A stretch of DNA of 64,000 nucleotides from Marinobacter sediminum (GCF_016820575.1 NZ_JAEMQH010000003.1:1-64000), one strand, 5' to 3'; numbered from the stretch's first letter, positions 17,096-28,844 are shown. Made by a program: numbers and translations. The notes: generated by a model from the sequence alone, not told the origin.

Positions 17096-18844
17096 GTGAT
17101 TGATTTGTCCGGTCAGGGAACGCAGAGAACATGGAGCCAACGATTGGCGTCCGGCCTTAAGGCCTGGCGCTATGGCTCCGTGCTGGGCGTTTTCCTGCTG
17201 GTGATCGTGGCTCTGGGCTGGCGCCTGGTTGACCTGCACGTGGTCGATAACGATTTCTTGCGTAAGCAGGGTGATGTTCGAACCATTCGTGTCGAGTCTA
17301 TTGATGCCCATCGCGGCGTTGTCTCTGACCGCTACGGTGAGCCGCTGGCCGTCAGCACGCCTGTGCAGACGCTGTGGGCCAACCCGTCCGAGATGGATGC
17401 AGATGAGGCCCGCCTGACCAACCTTTCCCGGCTGCTCAATATCAGTGAGGCTCGTCTTCGTGAACGGCTGAAAACCTACGTCGATCGTGAGTTCATCTAC
17501 CTGCGCCGGAAGGTTCAGCCTGGCCTTGCCAAAGAAGTCATGGCTTTGGATATCGACGGAGTTTATTCCCGGCAGGAGTACCGCCGTTATTATCCGGCCG
17601 GCGAAGTGACTGCTCACATCGTTGGCTTCACCAACATTGATGAGCGTGGCCAGGAAGGCATGGAGTTGGCCTACAACCAATGGCTGTCTGGTGAGTCCGG
17701 TCGCAAGCGCGTACTTAAGGATAACCGTGGTCGCGTCATCAAGGATCTGACTCTCATTCGTGACGCCAGCCCCGGCCATAACCTTCAGCTCAGCATTGAC
17801 CTTCGTCTCCAGTACTTGGCCTATCGCGAACTCAAGGCCGTGGTTCAGGCGCACAGTGCCAGGGGCGGAACCTTGGTGATGCTGGATGTGGATACCGGGG
17901 AAGTGCTGGCGATGGTTAACCAGGGGTCCTATAACCCCAATGATCGCAGTCAGCTGGCCCCGGAAAATCTCCGGAACAAGGCCATTACCGATCTGTTCGA
18001 GCCGGGCTCAACCATGAAGCCGGTCGCCATGGCGGCGGCACTCGAAACCGGTGACTATTCCACCAACACCACCATTGACACGTCGCCCGGTTACCGCCGG
18101 TTTGGCCGTTTCACGATTCGGGATCATCGCAACTACGGCGTGATCAGTCTGACCGATATCATTGCGAAATCCAGCAACGTCGGTATTAGCCGGATCGCCA
18201 CTGACATTGGCGGTGACACCATCCGTAATTTGTACAGCCGGCTGGGGCTTGGGCAGCCAACCGGCATCGGTTTCCCGGGCGAGGCCGTCGGTGTGTTGCC
18301 GTCGCCGCCCAAATGGCGTCCGGTTGAGGAAGCCACGCTGTCCTATGGCTACGGCCTGAGTGTTAACGCTCTGCAGTTGGCGCAGGCTTACATGGTGATC
18401 GCCAATGGCGGTGTTCGCTATCCCCTGAGCCTGATTAAGCTGGATCGGGAACCTGAGGGGCAGCGGGTACTCTCAGAGAAGGTGACCTATGAGGTTCGTA
18501 ACATGCTTCGGGAAGTGGTTTCCCGTGGCAGTGGTAAGCGCGCTCAGCCGGGCTTTTACACGGCCGGCGGCAAGACCGGAACGGTTCACCTGGTTGGAAA
18601 ACAGGGTTACGAGGACAGCCAGTACAAGGCAATTTTTGCTGGCATGGCCCCGATCGATAACCCACGAATTGTCACGGTTGTAGCCGTGGATGCGCCTCAG
18701 TCCGGCGAATATTACGGTGGTGAAGTTGCTGCGCCGGTATTCGCCCGGGTCATGAGTGACGCACTGCGACTGTTGAATGTGAAGCCTGAACTGGAAGTCG
18801 GTGGCGCGAATGCGCCGGTTAAGACAGCCGGGGAGCGAGGGTAA
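17096..18844 (+). CDS. ftsI: Septal peptidoglycan transpeptidase (PBP3)
   Basis: 582 residues, class B penicillin-binding protein. One N-terminal transmembrane helix (about 27-45), pedestal domain with AHRGVVSDRYGEPLAVS, then the transpeptidase domain: nucleophile motif STMK near residue 305, SSN near 358-360 and KTG near 492-494. Works with FtsW in septal wall synthesis. Start is uncertain: GTG 17096 is listed; TTG at 17105, with AGGGTGA just upstream, is an alternative that removes three residues. murE begins just after its stop. Confidence 0.96.
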   Translation: MIDLSGQGTQRTWSQRLASGLKAWRYGSVLGVFLLVIVALGWRLVDLHVVDNDFLRKQGDVRTIRVESIDAHRGVVSDRYGEPLAVSTPVQTLWANPSEMDADEARLTNLSRLLNISEARLRERLKTYVDREFIYLRRKVQPGLAKEVMALDIDGVYSRQEYRRYYPAGEVTAHIVGFTNIDERGQEGMELAYNQWLSGESGRKRVLKDNRGRVIKDLTLIRDASPGHNLQLSIDLRLQYLAYRELKAVVQAHSARGGTLVMLDVDTGEVLAMVNQGSYNPNDRSQLAPENLRNKAITDLFEPGSTMKPVAMAAALETGDYSTNTTIDTSPGYRRFGRFTIRDHRNYGVISLTDIIAKSSNVGISRIATDIGGDTIRNLYSRLGLGQPTGIGFPGEAVGVLPSPPKWRPVEEATLSYGYGLSVNALQLAQAYMVIANGGVRYPLSLIKLDREPEGQRVLSEKVTYEVRNMLREVVSRGSGKRAQPGFYTAGGKTGTVHLVGKQGYEDSQYKAIFAGMAPIDNPRIVTVVAVDAPQSGEYYGGEVAAPVFARVMSDALRLLNVKPELEVGGANAPVKTAGERG

Positions 18845-18848
18845 GCCT

Positions 18849-20333
18849 ATGTGCATCACATCACTCAGCACGTTGTTACAGGGAATTGTGTCCGTGCCGT
18901 CGGTGTTCGACGTGACCATTCACGGGCTCAAAACTGACAGCCGAACGGTAAAGTCCGGGGATGCCTTTGTCGCTCTCGCCGGCGCCAAGACTCCTGCGGA
19001 TCATTACGTTGAGCAGGCCATCGCCGCAGGCGCGACGGTGGTGCTTATGGAATCGTCCGAGCCGGGTGAATGTTCGGAATTCCATGGGGCTCTGGTGGTG
19101 CCAGTGGTGGATCTGCGTGGTCGCCTGGGCGAAATCGCGGACCGGTTCTTCGAGCACCCCTCCCAACGGCTGCGCCTGATTGGAGTTACCGGCACCAACG
19201 GCAAGACGTCGGTTAGCCAGTACATTGCTGGTCTGTTGAAAGATACCGGAACTCCATGCGGAGTTCTGGGTACACTTGGTTACGGCATGCCCGGCGCGTT
19301 GCAGCCGGCGACCCACACCACACCCGATGTGGTGCAGACCAACCGGATGTTGTCCCGCATTCTGGCTCAGGGCGGACGTGCCGCAGTGATGGAGGTGTCC
19401 TCCCATGCCCTGGATCAGGGGCGGGTTGATGGCCTGACCATTGTCGCCGGAGTGTTTACCAATCTTACCCGTGACCACCTTGACTACCACGGCTCGATGG
19501 AAGCCTACGGCGAAGCCAAGGCGCGTCTGTTTCACCGGGAGGCCGTACACGTCTCGGTAATCAATTTTGACGATCCGTTTGGTCGGCAACTGTTTGATCA
19601 GCTCGACGGTCAGTGCGACCGGGTTCGCTACAGTCTCCACGAGGCCCAGACTGAACTCTGGCTGAAGTCCTTCCGGCCCACCGATGAAGGCTTTGAGGCG
19701 ACCGTGGATGGCCAGTGGGGATCGTTCGACATCGCCGTTCCCCTGATGGGCAGCTTTAACGCCAGCAATGTTCTGGCAGCCATGGCAACCGTACTGAGTC
19801 TGGGCGTTCCGGTTGAGCGCGTGCAGCAGGCGGTGACTAGCCTCATGCCACCGCCGGGCCGGCTGGAAAAGTTTAGCGGCGCCAATGGCGTCAGGGTTGT
19901 GGTTGATTACGCCCACACCCCGGATGCGCTGGCTAACGCACTGGCGGCCCTACGCCCCCACGTGACCGGACGCCTGATCTGCGTATTCGGCTGTGGCGGC
20001 GACCGCGACAGTGGCAAGCGCCCGGAAATGGCGCGTGAAGCTGAGGCCCGGGCCGATGTTGTCATTGTGACCGACGACAACCCGCGAAGCGAAGATCCTG
20101 CCGTGATCGCCAATGACATCGTGGCCGGTTTTTCTACTTCAGATCGGGCGTCGGTGATTCACGATCGGTCAGAAGCCATCCAGACGGCGATAAAAATGGC
20201 CACGCCGGACGATCTGGTTCTGATCGCCGGGAAAGGCCACGAGTCCTATCAGGAAGTGGCCGGGCAGAAAATTCCGTTCAGTGACGCAGAGCAGGTTCAG
20301 CATGGCTTGAACCTGAATGGTGGTGTGGCATGA
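18849..20333 (+). CDS. murE: UDP-MurNAc-L-Ala-D-Glu:meso-diaminopimelate ligase
   Basis: 494 residues from the ATG at 18849, preceded by GAGCGAGGG; an earlier in-frame ATG lies inside ftsI and was rejected. Adds meso-diaminopimelate to the wall precursor. P-loop GVTGTNGKTSVSQYIA, LTRDHLDYHGSMEAYGEAKA with the carbamoylated-Lys region, and DDNPRSEDP, the DNPR signature specific for meso-DAP. Stop overlaps the murF start by 4 bases. Confidence 0.97.
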   Translation: MCITSLSTLLQGIVSVPSVFDVTIHGLKTDSRTVKSGDAFVALAGAKTPADHYVEQAIAAGATVVLMESSEPGECSEFHGALVVPVVDLRGRLGEIADRFFEHPSQRLRLIGVTGTNGKTSVSQYIAGLLKDTGTPCGVLGTLGYGMPGALQPATHTTPDVVQTNRMLSRILAQGGRAAVMEVSSHALDQGRVDGLTIVAGVFTNLTRDHLDYHGSMEAYGEAKARLFHREAVHVSVINFDDPFGRQLFDQLDGQCDRVRYSLHEAQTELWLKSFRPTDEGFEATVDGQWGSFDIAVPLMGSFNASNVLAAMATVLSLGVPVERVQQAVTSLMPPPGRLEKFSGANGVRVVVDYAHTPDALANALAALRPHVTGRLICVFGCGGDRDSGKRPEMAREAEARADVVIVTDDNPRSEDPAVIANDIVAGFSTSDRASVIHDRSEAIQTAIKMATPDDLVLIAGKGHESYQEVAGQKIPFSDAEQVQHGLNLNGGVA

Positions 20334-21721
20334 TGCGCGCCTTTTCGTTGGCGGAAGCCCAGCAGTGGACCGGTGCCACCTGCAGCCGTTCAGGGCTCGA
20401 GGGAACCGAGTTTACTGGGGTTTCCACGGACACCCGCTCCATTGGACCGGGGCAACTGTTCGTCGCCTTGCGTGGTGACAATTTTGACGGTCACGGTTTC
20501 CTGCAGATGGCCCGTGATCGTGGCGCGGTGGCCGCCGTTGTGGATGAGGCCGATGCCACCGTGGACCTGCCGCAGCTGGTGGTGTCCGATACCGTTAACG
20601 CGCTGGCCCAGCTGGCCGGTGGCAATCGCAACGAAAGCAACGCCCGATTGGTGGCGGTGACCGGCAGCAGTGGCAAGACCACCGTTCGGGAAATGACCGC
20701 GGCAATCCTGGCGCAACTGGGGCCGACATTGGCCACCAGTGGCAACCTGAATAACCACATTGGTGTGCCGCTGACCCTGTTTGAGCTGGCGCCGGACCAC
20801 CGTTATGGCGCCATTGAGCTGGGTGCCAGCGGGCTGGGCGAAATTGCGCACACCGTGGCTATTACCCGGCCCCAGGTTGTGATGCTGACCAACGCAGGCT
20901 CGGCGCACCTGGAAGGATTTGGCAGCTACGAGAACATTGTCCGGGCCAAGGGCGAAATCATCGAAGGTGTCGAAAATGGCGGTCTGGTAGTGCTGAACCG
21001 GGACGACCCCGCCTTCGACCAATGGCAGGCACGGGCAGGGCATCGCCGGGTGGTCAGTGTCAGCCGGCAGGGAAGCGCCGACGCTGACTATGGCGTGAAA
21101 GCAGTCCGGTCGCAGACGAACGGTCAGTCGTTCCAGGTTGTCGGGCCGGACGGGTGGAGTTGCACCGTAGACCTGGCCCTTGCGGGTGAGCACAACCAGA
21201 CCAACGCCTTGCTGGCCATTGCCGCGGCGCGGGAACTGGGTGCTGATGATCAGGCTGTTGTCGCCGGACTGGCGGCGCTAGCGCCGGTTAAGGGCCGCCT
21301 GCAGAATATCGAGCTGGCGCCGGGACTGACCGTTATTGATGACAGTTACAACGCCAACCCGGCGTCCATGAAGGCCGCGCTCAGTGTCCTGGCCAAGCAG
21401 GAAGGTGAGCGCATCGCCGTGTTCGGCGCCATGGCCGAACTGGGCCCGCAGGCCAAGGCCCTGCACCGGGAAGTGGGCGAGTTCGCCCGTACTGAGCAGA
21501 TTGAACGTTTGCTGACCGTTGGCCCCGGCTGTGAAGGCTACGCCGAGGGCTTTGGTGCAGCGACAGAGGTATATCAGACCCACGAAGACGCCGTTAACGC
21601 TGTGATCAGCGCGAAGCAGTCGCCGCTGACGGTGTTGGTGAAGGGGTCCCGAAGTTCTGCCATGGATCGCGTGGTAGAGGGAATTAAAGACAAGGTGAAT
21701 AACTCATGCTGCTCTGGCTGA
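20330..21721 (+). CDS. murF: UDP-MurNAc-tripeptide:D-Ala-D-Ala ligase
   Basis: 463 residues. Completes the cytoplasmic pentapeptide by adding D-Ala-D-Ala made by Ddl (encoded downstream). P-loop [13 protein letters not shown], the [13 protein letters not shown] segment, [13 protein letters not shown], and [15 protein letters not shown] in the C-terminal domain. Two adjacent ATG codons (20330 and 20333) could start it; it overlaps murE by 4 and mraY by 16 bases. Confidence 0.97.
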   Translation: MMRAFSLAEAQQWTGATCSRSGLEGTEFTGVSTDTRSIGPGQLFVALRGDNFDGHGFLQMARDRGAVAAVVDEADATVDLPQLVVSDTVNALAQLAGGNRNESNARLVAVTGSSGKTTVREMTAAILAQLGPTLATSGNLNNHIGVPLTLFELAPDHRYGAIELGASGLGEIAHTVAITRPQVVMLTNAGSAHLEGFGSYENIVRAKGEIIEGVENGGLVVLNRDDPAFDQWQARAGHRRVVSVSRQGSADADYGVKAVRSQTNGQSFQVVGPDGWSCTVDLALAGEHNQTNALLAIAAARELGADDQAVVAGLAALAPVKGRLQNIELAPGLTVIDDSYNANPASMKAALSVLAKQEGERIAVFGAMAELGPQAKALHREVGEFARTEQIERLLTVGPGCEGYAEGFGAATEVYQTHEDAVNAVISAKQSPLTVLVKGSRSSAMDRVVEGIKDKVNNSCCSG

Positions 21722-22791
21722 CAGAGGTTCTATCACAATATTTCTCGGCACTGACCGTGTTTCAGTACCTGACCCTGCGCGGGATCCTGGGTACCCTCAC
21801 GGCGCTGCTGATCTCACTGATCATCGGGCCGGTGATGATTCGCAAGCTGAGCCAGTATCAGATCGGCCAGGCGGTGCGCGACGATGGCCCGCAAACCCAT
21901 CTGAGCAAGGCCGGCACGCCGACCATGGGTGGCGCCTTGATCCTGGTGGGTATCGGTATCAGCACGCTGCTGTGGGCCGATCTCAGCAACCGTTACGTCT
22001 GGATCACCTTGTTGGTCACCCTGCTGTTCGGGGCTGTGGGCTGGGTCGACGACTATCGCAAGGTTGTGGAGCGTAACCCCCGTGGCCTGCCCGGGCGCTG
22101 GAAGTACTTCTGGCAGTCTGTCATTGGTGCCGCGGCCGCCATCGCTCTGTTTTTAAGCTCGGCGCTGCCCCAGGAAACCTCTTTGTACGTGCCATTCGTC
22201 AAGCAGGTGTCGCTGACGCTGGGGCCGGTCATTTTCATCCTGCTGACTTACTTTGTCATCGTCGGCAGCAGTAACGCGGTGAACCTCACCGATGGCCTGG
22301 ATGGGCTGGCGATTATGCCCACGGTGATGGTGGCGGGTGCTCTGGGGATTTTTGCGTACCTGTCCGGTCACGCGCAGTTTGCTGATTACCTGCTCATTCC
22401 CCACCTGCCAGGCACCGGTGAACTGATTGTGTTCTGCGGTGCGATCGTGGGTGCCGGGCTCGGTTTCCTCTGGTTCAACACCTATCCGGCCCAGGTGTTC
22501 ATGGGCGATGTCGGTGCCCTGGCTCTCGGCGCTGCGCTGGGTGTGGTTGCAGTGGTCGTCCGTCAGGAGATCGTGCTGTTCATCATGGGTGGCGTGTTCG
22601 TCATGGAGACGGTGTCGGTGATCCTGCAGGTGGCTTCGTTTCGCCTCACCGGTCGGCGGATCTTCCGCATGGCACCGTTGCACCATCATTTTGAATTGAA
22701 AGGCTGGCCTGAACCGCGGGTAATCGTGCGGTTCTGGGTGGTCACCGTAGTTCTGGTCCTGATTGGCCTGGCCAGTCTGAAGATACGCTAA
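21706..22791 (+). CDS. mraY: Phospho-MurNAc-pentapeptide transferase
   Basis: 361 residues, ten-helix integral membrane enzyme that joins the MurNAc-pentapeptide to undecaprenyl phosphate, making lipid I. Motifs: [17 protein letters not shown] with the Mg-binding Asp pair, [24 protein letters not shown], and [14 protein letters not shown] (the HHH loop). Overlaps murF by 16 bases. Confidence 0.98.
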   Translation: MLLWLTEVLSQYFSALTVFQYLTLRGILGTLTALLISLIIGPVMIRKLSQYQIGQAVRDDGPQTHLSKAGTPTMGGALILVGIGISTLLWADLSNRYVWITLLVTLLFGAVGWVDDYRKVVERNPRGLPGRWKYFWQSVIGAAAAIALFLSSALPQETSLYVPFVKQVSLTLGPVIFILLTYFVIVGSSNAVNLTDGLDGLAIMPTVMVAGALGIFAYLSGHAQFADYLLIPHLPGTGELIVFCGAIVGAGLGFLWFNTYPAQVFMGDVGALALGAALGVVAVVVRQEIVLFIMGGVFVMETVSVILQVASFRLTGRRIFRMAPLHHHFELKGWPEPRVIVRFWVVTVVLVLIGLASLKIR

Positions 22792-22806
22792 GGGTATGCA
22801 TCGTCT

Positions 22807-24147
22807 ATGAGCGTCATTGTTTCGGATCGTCGCACACTGGTAGTAGGGCTCGGTAAAACCGGGCTCTCCTGCGTGCGCTATCTGTCCGAGCAGGGCCGTG
22901 ACATCACGGTTGCCGACAGTCGCGAAGCGCCTCCCGGCCTGGACGAGCTGCGCGCAGGCTGGCCCGATGTGCCGGTACATCTGGGGCCGTTCGATGCGGA
23001 GCTGTTCTCCGGCTTCAACGAATTGGTCGTTAGCCCGGGTATCAATGTTTCAGAGCCGGCGATCAAACAGGCCGCACAGGCCGGCGCCCGAATTCGGGGC
23101 GATATTGATCTGTTCGCCGAAGCTGCGGATGCGCCGATCGTGGCTATCACGGGCTCCAATGGGAAAACCACGGTTACCACCTTGGTTGGTGAGATGGCCC
23201 TGGCGGCGGGGCGCAAGGTTGAGGTGGGCGGTAATATCGGCACGCCGGCGTTGGATCTGCTTGGCCGTGGCGCTGACCTCTACGTATTGGAGCTATCCAG
23301 CTTCCAGCTGGAAACCACGGAAGGTCTGCATCCACTGGCGGCCACTGTGCTGAATGTCAGTGACGACCACATGGATCGGTACCCGAACAAAATGGCTTAT
23401 TTCCAGGCCAAGCAACGGATCTTCCAGGGCTGCAAAACCGCCGTGGTAAATCTGGACGATGCCTTGAGCACGCCCATGGCTCGAGAAGGGTTGCAGTTCA
23501 TCTGTTATGGATTTCATCGGGTCAATCCTGAGACCTTCAGTACCCGCGACGACGACGGCGGAACCTGGGTGACCTTCGGGTTCGATAACTTGCTGCGAAC
23601 CAGTGAACTTTCGCTCATGGGGCACCATAACGTCAGCAATGTGATGGCGGCCCTCGGTCTTGGTCGCGCCGCCGGACTGCCAATGGATGTGATGCTCGAG
23701 GTGGCGCGCAAATTTGGCGGACTGCCGCATCGCTGCGAGTTTATCCGCCAGGTGGCCGGTGTTGACTACATCAACGATTCCAAGGGCACCAATGTTGGCG
23801 CTACTGTGGCGGCCATTGAAAGCCTGGCGCCGGAACAGGGCAAGGTGGTGCTGATTGCCGGCGGTGACGGCAAGGGTGCGGATTTCGCACCCTTGCAGGC
23901 GCCGGCACTGTTGCATTGTCGAGCGCTGGTGTTGATTGGCCGAGATGCCGGGCTGATTGCCGATGCCGTGGGTACCGGTGTTGAGTGTCATCAGGTCAAG
24001 TCCGTGGCGGACGCGGTATCAACCGCAGGCAAGCTGGCCCAGGCTGGGGACCGTGTGCTGTTTTCACCGGCCTGCGCCAGCTTCGATATGTTCCGGGATT
24101 ATCTTGATCGCGGTGAGCAGTTCCGCGCATTGGTGGAGGCGCTCTGA
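22807..24147 (+). CDS. murD: UDP-MurNAc-L-alanine:D-glutamate ligase
   Basis: 446 residues. N-terminal dinucleotide-like domain (VVGLGKTGLSCVRYL), central ATPase with ITGSNGKTTVTTLVGE and NVSDDHMDRY, and C-terminal domain with NDSKGTNVGATVAAIE and FSPACASFDMF. Adds D-Glu to UDP-MurNAc-L-Ala. Stop TGA shares its last base with the ftsW ATG. Confidence 0.97.
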   Translation: MSVIVSDRRTLVVGLGKTGLSCVRYLSEQGRDITVADSREAPPGLDELRAGWPDVPVHLGPFDAELFSGFNELVVSPGINVSEPAIKQAAQAGARIRGDIDLFAEAADAPIVAITGSNGKTTVTTLVGEMALAAGRKVEVGGNIGTPALDLLGRGADLYVLELSSFQLETTEGLHPLAATVLNVSDDHMDRYPNKMAYFQAKQRIFQGCKTAVVNLDDALSTPMAREGLQFICYGFHRVNPETFSTRDDDGGTWVTFGFDNLLRTSELSLMGHHNVSNVMAALGLGRAAGLPMDVMLEVARKFGGLPHRCEFIRQVAGVDYINDSKGTNVGATVAAIESLAPEQGKVVLIAGGDGKGADFAPLQAPALLHCRALVLIGRDAGLIADAVGTGVECHQVKSVADAVSTAGKLAQAGDRVLFSPACASFDMFRDYLDRGEQFRALVEAL

Positions 24148-25346
24148 TGCAGACCGGATTCGCCGTACCAAACCGACATCAGTGGCTGGGTGAAATCCAG
24201 CCGCTGCCGATGCTGGTGATCAGCTCGGTGGCTCTGCTGGTGATGGGCGTGGTGATGATTTCTTCGGCCTCCATGGACATGGCGGCCGAGACCATGGGTA
24301 ACAGCTACCACTATGTCATCCGCCAGTTGCTGTTTGCTGCACTGGGTTGCGGCATGGCCCTGGTGGCGGTGAATGTGCCGGTTGCCTGGTGGGAGCGCAG
24401 TGGCTGGCTGCTGCTCGGGATTGGACTGCTGGCCCTGGTGCTGGTGTTGACGCCGCTGGGCCGGACCGTCAACGGCTCCACCCGCTGGATCCCGTTTGGC
24501 TTGTTTAACGTGCAGGTCTCGGAAGTCGCCAAGCTGTGCCTGATCGCCTATCTGGCCGGGTACGTAGTGCGCCGCCGCGACGAGCTTCTGAACACCTGGC
24601 CGGGCTTTCTCAAGCCCCTGGTCGTGCTGGGGGTTGCCTCGGTGCTGTTGGTTATTCAGCCGGATTTCGGTGCCACCGTGGTGCTGGTATCGGCGGCCGC
24701 CGGCATGATTTTCCTAAGCGGCGTCCGGCTCAGCCGGTTTGTGCCGCTGATTGTGATTCTGGTGGTGCTGGGCTCCCTGCTGGTGCTGACCCAGCCCTAT
24801 CGACTGAAGCGGGTGGTGAGCTATCTCGACCCCTGGAAGGATCAGTTCGACAGCGGCTATCAGCTGACCCAGTCGCTGATCGCGTTTGGCCGAGGTGAAT
24901 GGGGCGGTGTCGGGCTCGGCAACTCGATCCAGAAGTTGTTTTATCTGCCCGAGGCCCACACGGACTTCGTCTTTGCCATTATCGCCGAGGAATTTGGCCT
25001 GTTGGGATCGTTGATCGTGCTGGCCCTGTTCACCCTGTTGGTCGTCAGTGGCTTCGTGATCGCCCGCCGGGCAGAGAAAGCAGATATGCCCTTTGGCGCC
25101 TGCTTTTCCTACGGCATAACGTTGCTGATCGGTCTACAGGCAACCATTAATATTGCGGTCAGCACCGGCATGCTGCCGACCAAGGGCCTGACCCTGCCAC
25201 TGGTGAGCTATGGCGGTTCCAGTTTGATGATTATGTGCGTGAGTATTGGCGTTCTGGCTCGAGTGGAGATGGAGCGTTTGGATAAGGTGCGCCTGGCCGG
25301 GGAAAAGTCCGGTCGCCGAACTCGGGGAGGGGCTGCCTATGAGTGA
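24147..25346 (+). CDS. ftsW: Septal peptidoglycan glycosyltransferase FtsW (SEDS family)
   Basis: 399 residues, ten predicted membrane helices. Polymerises lipid II at the septum with PBP3/FtsI. Family marks: GRTVNGSTRWIPFG, VSEVAKLCLIAYLA, LVIQPDFGATVVL (the conserved Asp in QPDFG), EAHTDFVFAIIAEEFGLLG and LPLVSYGGSSL. Overlaps murD by one base and murG by 8 bases. Confidence 0.97.
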   Translation: MQTGFAVPNRHQWLGEIQPLPMLVISSVALLVMGVVMISSASMDMAAETMGNSYHYVIRQLLFAALGCGMALVAVNVPVAWWERSGWLLLGIGLLALVLVLTPLGRTVNGSTRWIPFGLFNVQVSEVAKLCLIAYLAGYVVRRRDELLNTWPGFLKPLVVLGVASVLLVIQPDFGATVVLVSAAAGMIFLSGVRLSRFVPLIVILVVLGSLLVLTQPYRLKRVVSYLDPWKDQFDSGYQLTQSLIAFGRGEWGGVGLGNSIQKLFYLPEAHTDFVFAIIAEEFGLLGSLIVLALFTLLVVSGFVIARRAEKADMPFGACFSYGITLLIGLQATINIAVSTGMLPTKGLTLPLVSYGGSSLMIMCVSIGVLARVEMERLDKVRLAGEKSGRRTRGGAAYE

Positions 25347-26424
25347 GCAGCGTCGGTTCCTGATGATGGCCGGTGGCACTGGAGGCCACGTGTTTCCCGC
25401 GCTGGCCACGGCCAGGGCGCTTGAGGCCCAGGGCCACCAGGTGTACTGGCTAGGCGCCAGTGGCGGCATGGAGCAGCGGCTGATCGGCGAGACTGATATC
25501 CCGCTGTCGCTGATTCATATATCCGGGCTTCGCGGCAAAGGCAAGCTGGCGTTGCTGAAAGCACCGTTCCGTCTAATGCGGGCCCTGGGCGAGGCGTTTA
25601 CGATCATGCGCCGGATTCGCCCCCACTGCGTGGTTGGCATGGGTGGCTTCGTTACCGGCCCGGGCGGCGTTGCGGCCTGGCTGACCCGGACACCGCTGGT
25701 GATTCATGAGCAGAACGCGGTTGCCGGAATGACCAACCGGATTCTGGTTCGGTTTGCAGAAACGGTACTGGAGGCCTTCCCGGGCAGTTTCGGTAACGGT
25801 GTGGTTACCCGCTGCACGGGCAACCCGGTGCGCCAGGATCTGGCCCGTCTGCCAACTCCGGAAGACCGCATGACCGAGCATGAAGGAGCGCTGCGGCTAA
25901 TGATTGTCGGTGGCAGTCTCGGTGCCGAGGTATTTAACCGGCAAGTGCCGGAAGCGCTGGCGGCCATGGCCGAGGCTGACCGTCCGGTCATCCGTCACCA
26001 GTGTGGTGAAAAGAATTTGGAGGCGGCCCGGTCCGCCTATGAACAGCAGGGGCTGGATGTGAACGTCGAGCCCTTCATCAAGGATATGGCCGAGGCGTAT
26101 GCCTGGGCCGATGTGGTGCTCTGCCGTGCTGGAGCGCTGACGGTGTCTGAACTTTGCGCGGCTGGGGTCGGAGCGATTCTTGTGCCCTTTCCCCACGCGG
26201 TTGATGACCATCAGACCAAGAACGGTCAGCAGATGGTCGCGGCCGGCGCGGCGGTGCTGATTCCCCAGAGCCGGCTGACCCCGGAAAACCTGGCAGAGAC
26301 CCTGGCTGATTTAGGACGCGACCGGACTCGGGTAATCAACATGGCTAAGGCCGCGCGCACGCTGGCCCGCCCCGATGCAACGGAGAGAGTTGTGAATTAT
26401 TGTCTGGAGGCCGCCAATGGCTGA
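25339..26424 (+). CDS. murG: UDP-GlcNAc:lipid I N-acetylglucosaminyltransferase
   Basis: 361 residues from ATG 25339, which has GGGGAGGGG 7 bases upstream; an in-frame start 93 bases earlier lies deep in ftsW and was rejected. GT-B enzyme turning lipid I into lipid II at the cytoplasmic face. [14 protein letters not shown] (first G-loop), [36 protein letters not shown] (second G-loop) and [17 protein letters not shown]. Overlaps murC by 8 bases. Confidence 0.97.
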   Translation: MSEQRRFLMMAGGTGGHVFPALATARALEAQGHQVYWLGASGGMEQRLIGETDIPLSLIHISGLRGKGKLALLKAPFRLMRALGEAFTIMRRIRPHCVVGMGGFVTGPGGVAAWLTRTPLVIHEQNAVAGMTNRILVRFAETVLEAFPGSFGNGVVTRCTGNPVRQDLARLPTPEDRMTEHEGALRLMIVGGSLGAEVFNRQVPEALAAMAEADRPVIRHQCGEKNLEAARSAYEQQGLDVNVEPFIKDMAEAYAWADVVLCRAGALTVSELCAAGVGAILVPFPHAVDDHQTKNGQQMVAAGAAVLIPQSRLTPENLAETLADLGRDRTRVINMAKAARTLARPDATERVVNYCLEAANG

Positions 26425-27862
26425 CCCAATCAATCCGCCGCTGGTTTACCAGGTGCCGGAAATGCGCCGTATCCGCCACATCCATTTCGTGGGCATTGGC
26501 GGCGCCGGTATGAGTGGTATTGCAGAAGTGCTCAAGAACCAGGGCTACGACGTTTCAGGCTCTGATCTGAAATCCGGCGCGGTCACCAAGCGCCTGGAGG
26601 CCATGGGTATTGAAGTCCACATTGGCCACCGGGCCGAGAACAGTGGCAAGGCTGATGTGGTGGTCGTATCCACCGCGGTATCAGCGGACAACCCGGAAGT
26701 GGTTGCTGCCCGCAGTCGCCGGGTGCCGATCGTGCCGCGGGCCGAGATGCTCGCCGAAATCATGCGCTATCGCCATGGTATTGCGGTGGCAGGCACTCAC
26801 GGCAAGACCACAACCACCAGCCTGATTGCCTCAGTGCTGGGCGAAGCCGGACTGGACCCCACCTTTGTTATCGGTGGCAAACTCAACAGCGCCGGCACCA
26901 ATGCCCAGCTGGGCGGTTCCCGGTATCTGGTGGCGGAGGCCGATGAGAGCGATGCTTCGTTCCTGCACCTGACGCCGGTGATCTCGGTGGTGACCAACAT
27001 CGAAGCCGATCACATGGACACTTACGGCGGTGACGTTGAGAAATTGAAGCAGACCTTCGTCGATTTCCTGCATAACCTGCCGTTCTATGGGGTCGCGGTT
27101 ATGTGCGTGGACGACGGCTACGTCCGCGAAATCATTCCGCGTATTTCCCGCGCCATCATCACCTACGGAATCGACAACCCGGAGGCGGATTACCGCGCGG
27201 AACAGATTCAATCAGACGGCCTGCGTACGCGCTTTGTGGTGAAACGCCCCGGGGGGCGGTCCGATCTGGCGGTAGAGCTGAAAATGCCGGGTCGCCACAA
27301 CGTCCTGAATGCGGTAGCGGCGATTGCGGTGGCCACTGATGAGGGCGTGGACGACGCCGCCATCTGTCAGGGCCTGGCAAGTTTTGCCGGCGTCGGGCGC
27401 CGGTTCCAGGTCTACGGTGATTACCAGACGCCGAAGGGCAACATCACCCTGGTGGACGATTACGGCCACCATCCGACCGAGGTTGAGGCGGTCATTCGCG
27501 CTGCCCACGATGCCTGGCCGGGCCGTCGTCTGGTGATGCTCTATCAGCCCCATCGCTACAGCCGTACCCGCGATTTGTACGAGGACTTCGTGCGAGTGCT
27601 GTCCGAGGTCGACGGCCTGTTGCTGATGGATGTCTATTCCGCAGGCGAGCAAGCCATTCCCGGTGCTGACGGCCGAGCTCTGTGCCGCAGCATCCGGCAG
27701 CGGGGCAAGGTTGAGCCGATGTTTGTGGAAGACAACAACGAAATTGAAAGCCTGTTGGCGAACGTGCTGCAGGACGGCGACCTGCTGATGACCCAGGGCG
27801 CCGGAGATATTGGTGGTGTGGCCGCCAGATTGGCCGCAGCAGGAGTAATTGCCAGTGAGTGA
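26417..27862 (+). CDS. murC: UDP-N-acetylmuramate:L-alanine ligase
   Basis: 481 residues. First Mur ligase of the pathway. [17 protein letters not shown] at the N-terminus, P-loop [36 protein letters not shown], and C-terminal [16 protein letters not shown] and [12 protein letters not shown]. Starts inside the 3' end of murG and overlaps ddlB by 8 bases. Confidence 0.97.
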   Translation: MADPINPPLVYQVPEMRRIRHIHFVGIGGAGMSGIAEVLKNQGYDVSGSDLKSGAVTKRLEAMGIEVHIGHRAENSGKADVVVVSTAVSADNPEVVAARSRRVPIVPRAEMLAEIMRYRHGIAVAGTHGKTTTTSLIASVLGEAGLDPTFVIGGKLNSAGTNAQLGGSRYLVAEADESDASFLHLTPVISVVTNIEADHMDTYGGDVEKLKQTFVDFLHNLPFYGVAVMCVDDGYVREIIPRISRAIITYGIDNPEADYRAEQIQSDGLRTRFVVKRPGGRSDLAVELKMPGRHNVLNAVAAIAVATDEGVDDAAICQGLASFAGVGRRFQVYGDYQTPKGNITLVDDYGHHPTEVEAVIRAAHDAWPGRRLVMLYQPHRYSRTRDLYEDFVRVLSEVDGLLLMDVYSAGEQAIPGADGRALCRSIRQRGKVEPMFVEDNNEIESLLANVLQDGDLLMTQGAGDIGGVAARLAAAGVIASE

Positions 27863-28844
27863 CATGCAACATCCCGAACCCCAGCCCTATCAGGCACCCC
27901 CCGAGCTGGTGCGAGAGCTGGGGCGCGTGGCCGTATTTATGGGAGGCGATTCCGCCGAGCGGGGCGTGTCCCTGAAAAGCGGGAAAGCCGTGCTGGCGGC
28001 GCTGGTATCAGCCGGCGTTGATGCCTTTGCCGTGGATGTCCGTGGTTGTCTGCTAAAGACCGTGGAAGATCCGGACTTTGATCGGGTCTTTATCGCCTTG
28101 CACGGGCGTGGTGGTGAGGATGGCACGCTCCAGGCGATTCTCGATCAGGCTGGGATCCCGTACACCGGCAGTGAAGTGCTGGCGTCGGCACTGGCCATGG
28201 ACAAGCTGCGTACCAAGTATGTGTTCAAAGGCTGCGGTTTGCCGACGCCGAAGTTCCGCACCATGTCGTCCGCCGATGAGGCGGAGCAGATCGTGGCGGA
28301 GCTGCGCGCACCATTGAGCGTAAAGCCGTCCCGCGAGGGTTCCAGCATCGGCATCCGAAAGGTCAACTCTGCCGAAGAGCTGGTGGAAGCCTATGAGGAA
28401 GCCGAGGCGCTGGACACCCTGGTGTTGGTGGAAGAGTGGATTGAAGGGCCGGAGTTCACCGTTAGCCTGCTTCAGGATCGGGCATTGCCGGCCATTGGCT
28501 TGAGCACTGATCACGTGTTTTACGACTACGACGCCAAGTATCTGGCCGACGACACCCGCTACCGGATTCCCTGTGGCTTGGCGACCGACGACGAGATCCG
28601 TCTGCAGCAGCTGGCACTGGATGCGTTCCGGGTGGTGGGCTGCCGGACCTGGGGGCGTGTCGACATCATGCAGGACGACGACGGCCAGTTTTGGTTGCTG
28701 GAAGTGAATACGGTGCCGGGTATGACCGATCACAGCCTGGTGCCGATGGCGGCCAGGGCGGCGGGCATCAGCTTTGAGGAGCTGGTGGTCCGGATTCTCG
28801 ATGACACCCTGACCTGTAACACCCAGGAGGGTCGCGATGCTTGA
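27855..28844 (+). CDS. ddlB: D-alanine:D-alanine ligase B
   Basis: 329 residues, ATP-grasp ligase making D-Ala-D-Ala for Mur[58 protein letters not shown], and [15 protein letters not shown] near the end. GTG at 27855 is chosen: AGGAG (27841-27845) is 9 bases away; TTG 27849 is too close and ATG 27864 would trim three residues. Overlaps murC and ftsQ by 8 bases each. Confidence 0.96.
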   Translation: MSDMQHPEPQPYQAPPELVRELGRVAVFMGGDSAERGVSLKSGKAVLAALVSAGVDAFAVDVRGCLLKTVEDPDFDRVFIALHGRGGEDGTLQAILDQAGIPYTGSEVLASALAMDKLRTKYVFKGCGLPTPKFRTMSSADEAEQIVAELRAPLSVKPSREGSSIGIRKVNSAEELVEAYEEAEALDTLVLVEEWIEGPEFTVSLLQDRALPAIGLSTDHVFYDYDAKYLADDTRYRIPCGLATDDEIRLQQLALDAFRVVGCRTWGRVDIMQDDDGQFWLLEVNTVPGMTDHSLVPMAARAAGISFEELVVRILDDTLTCNTQEGRDA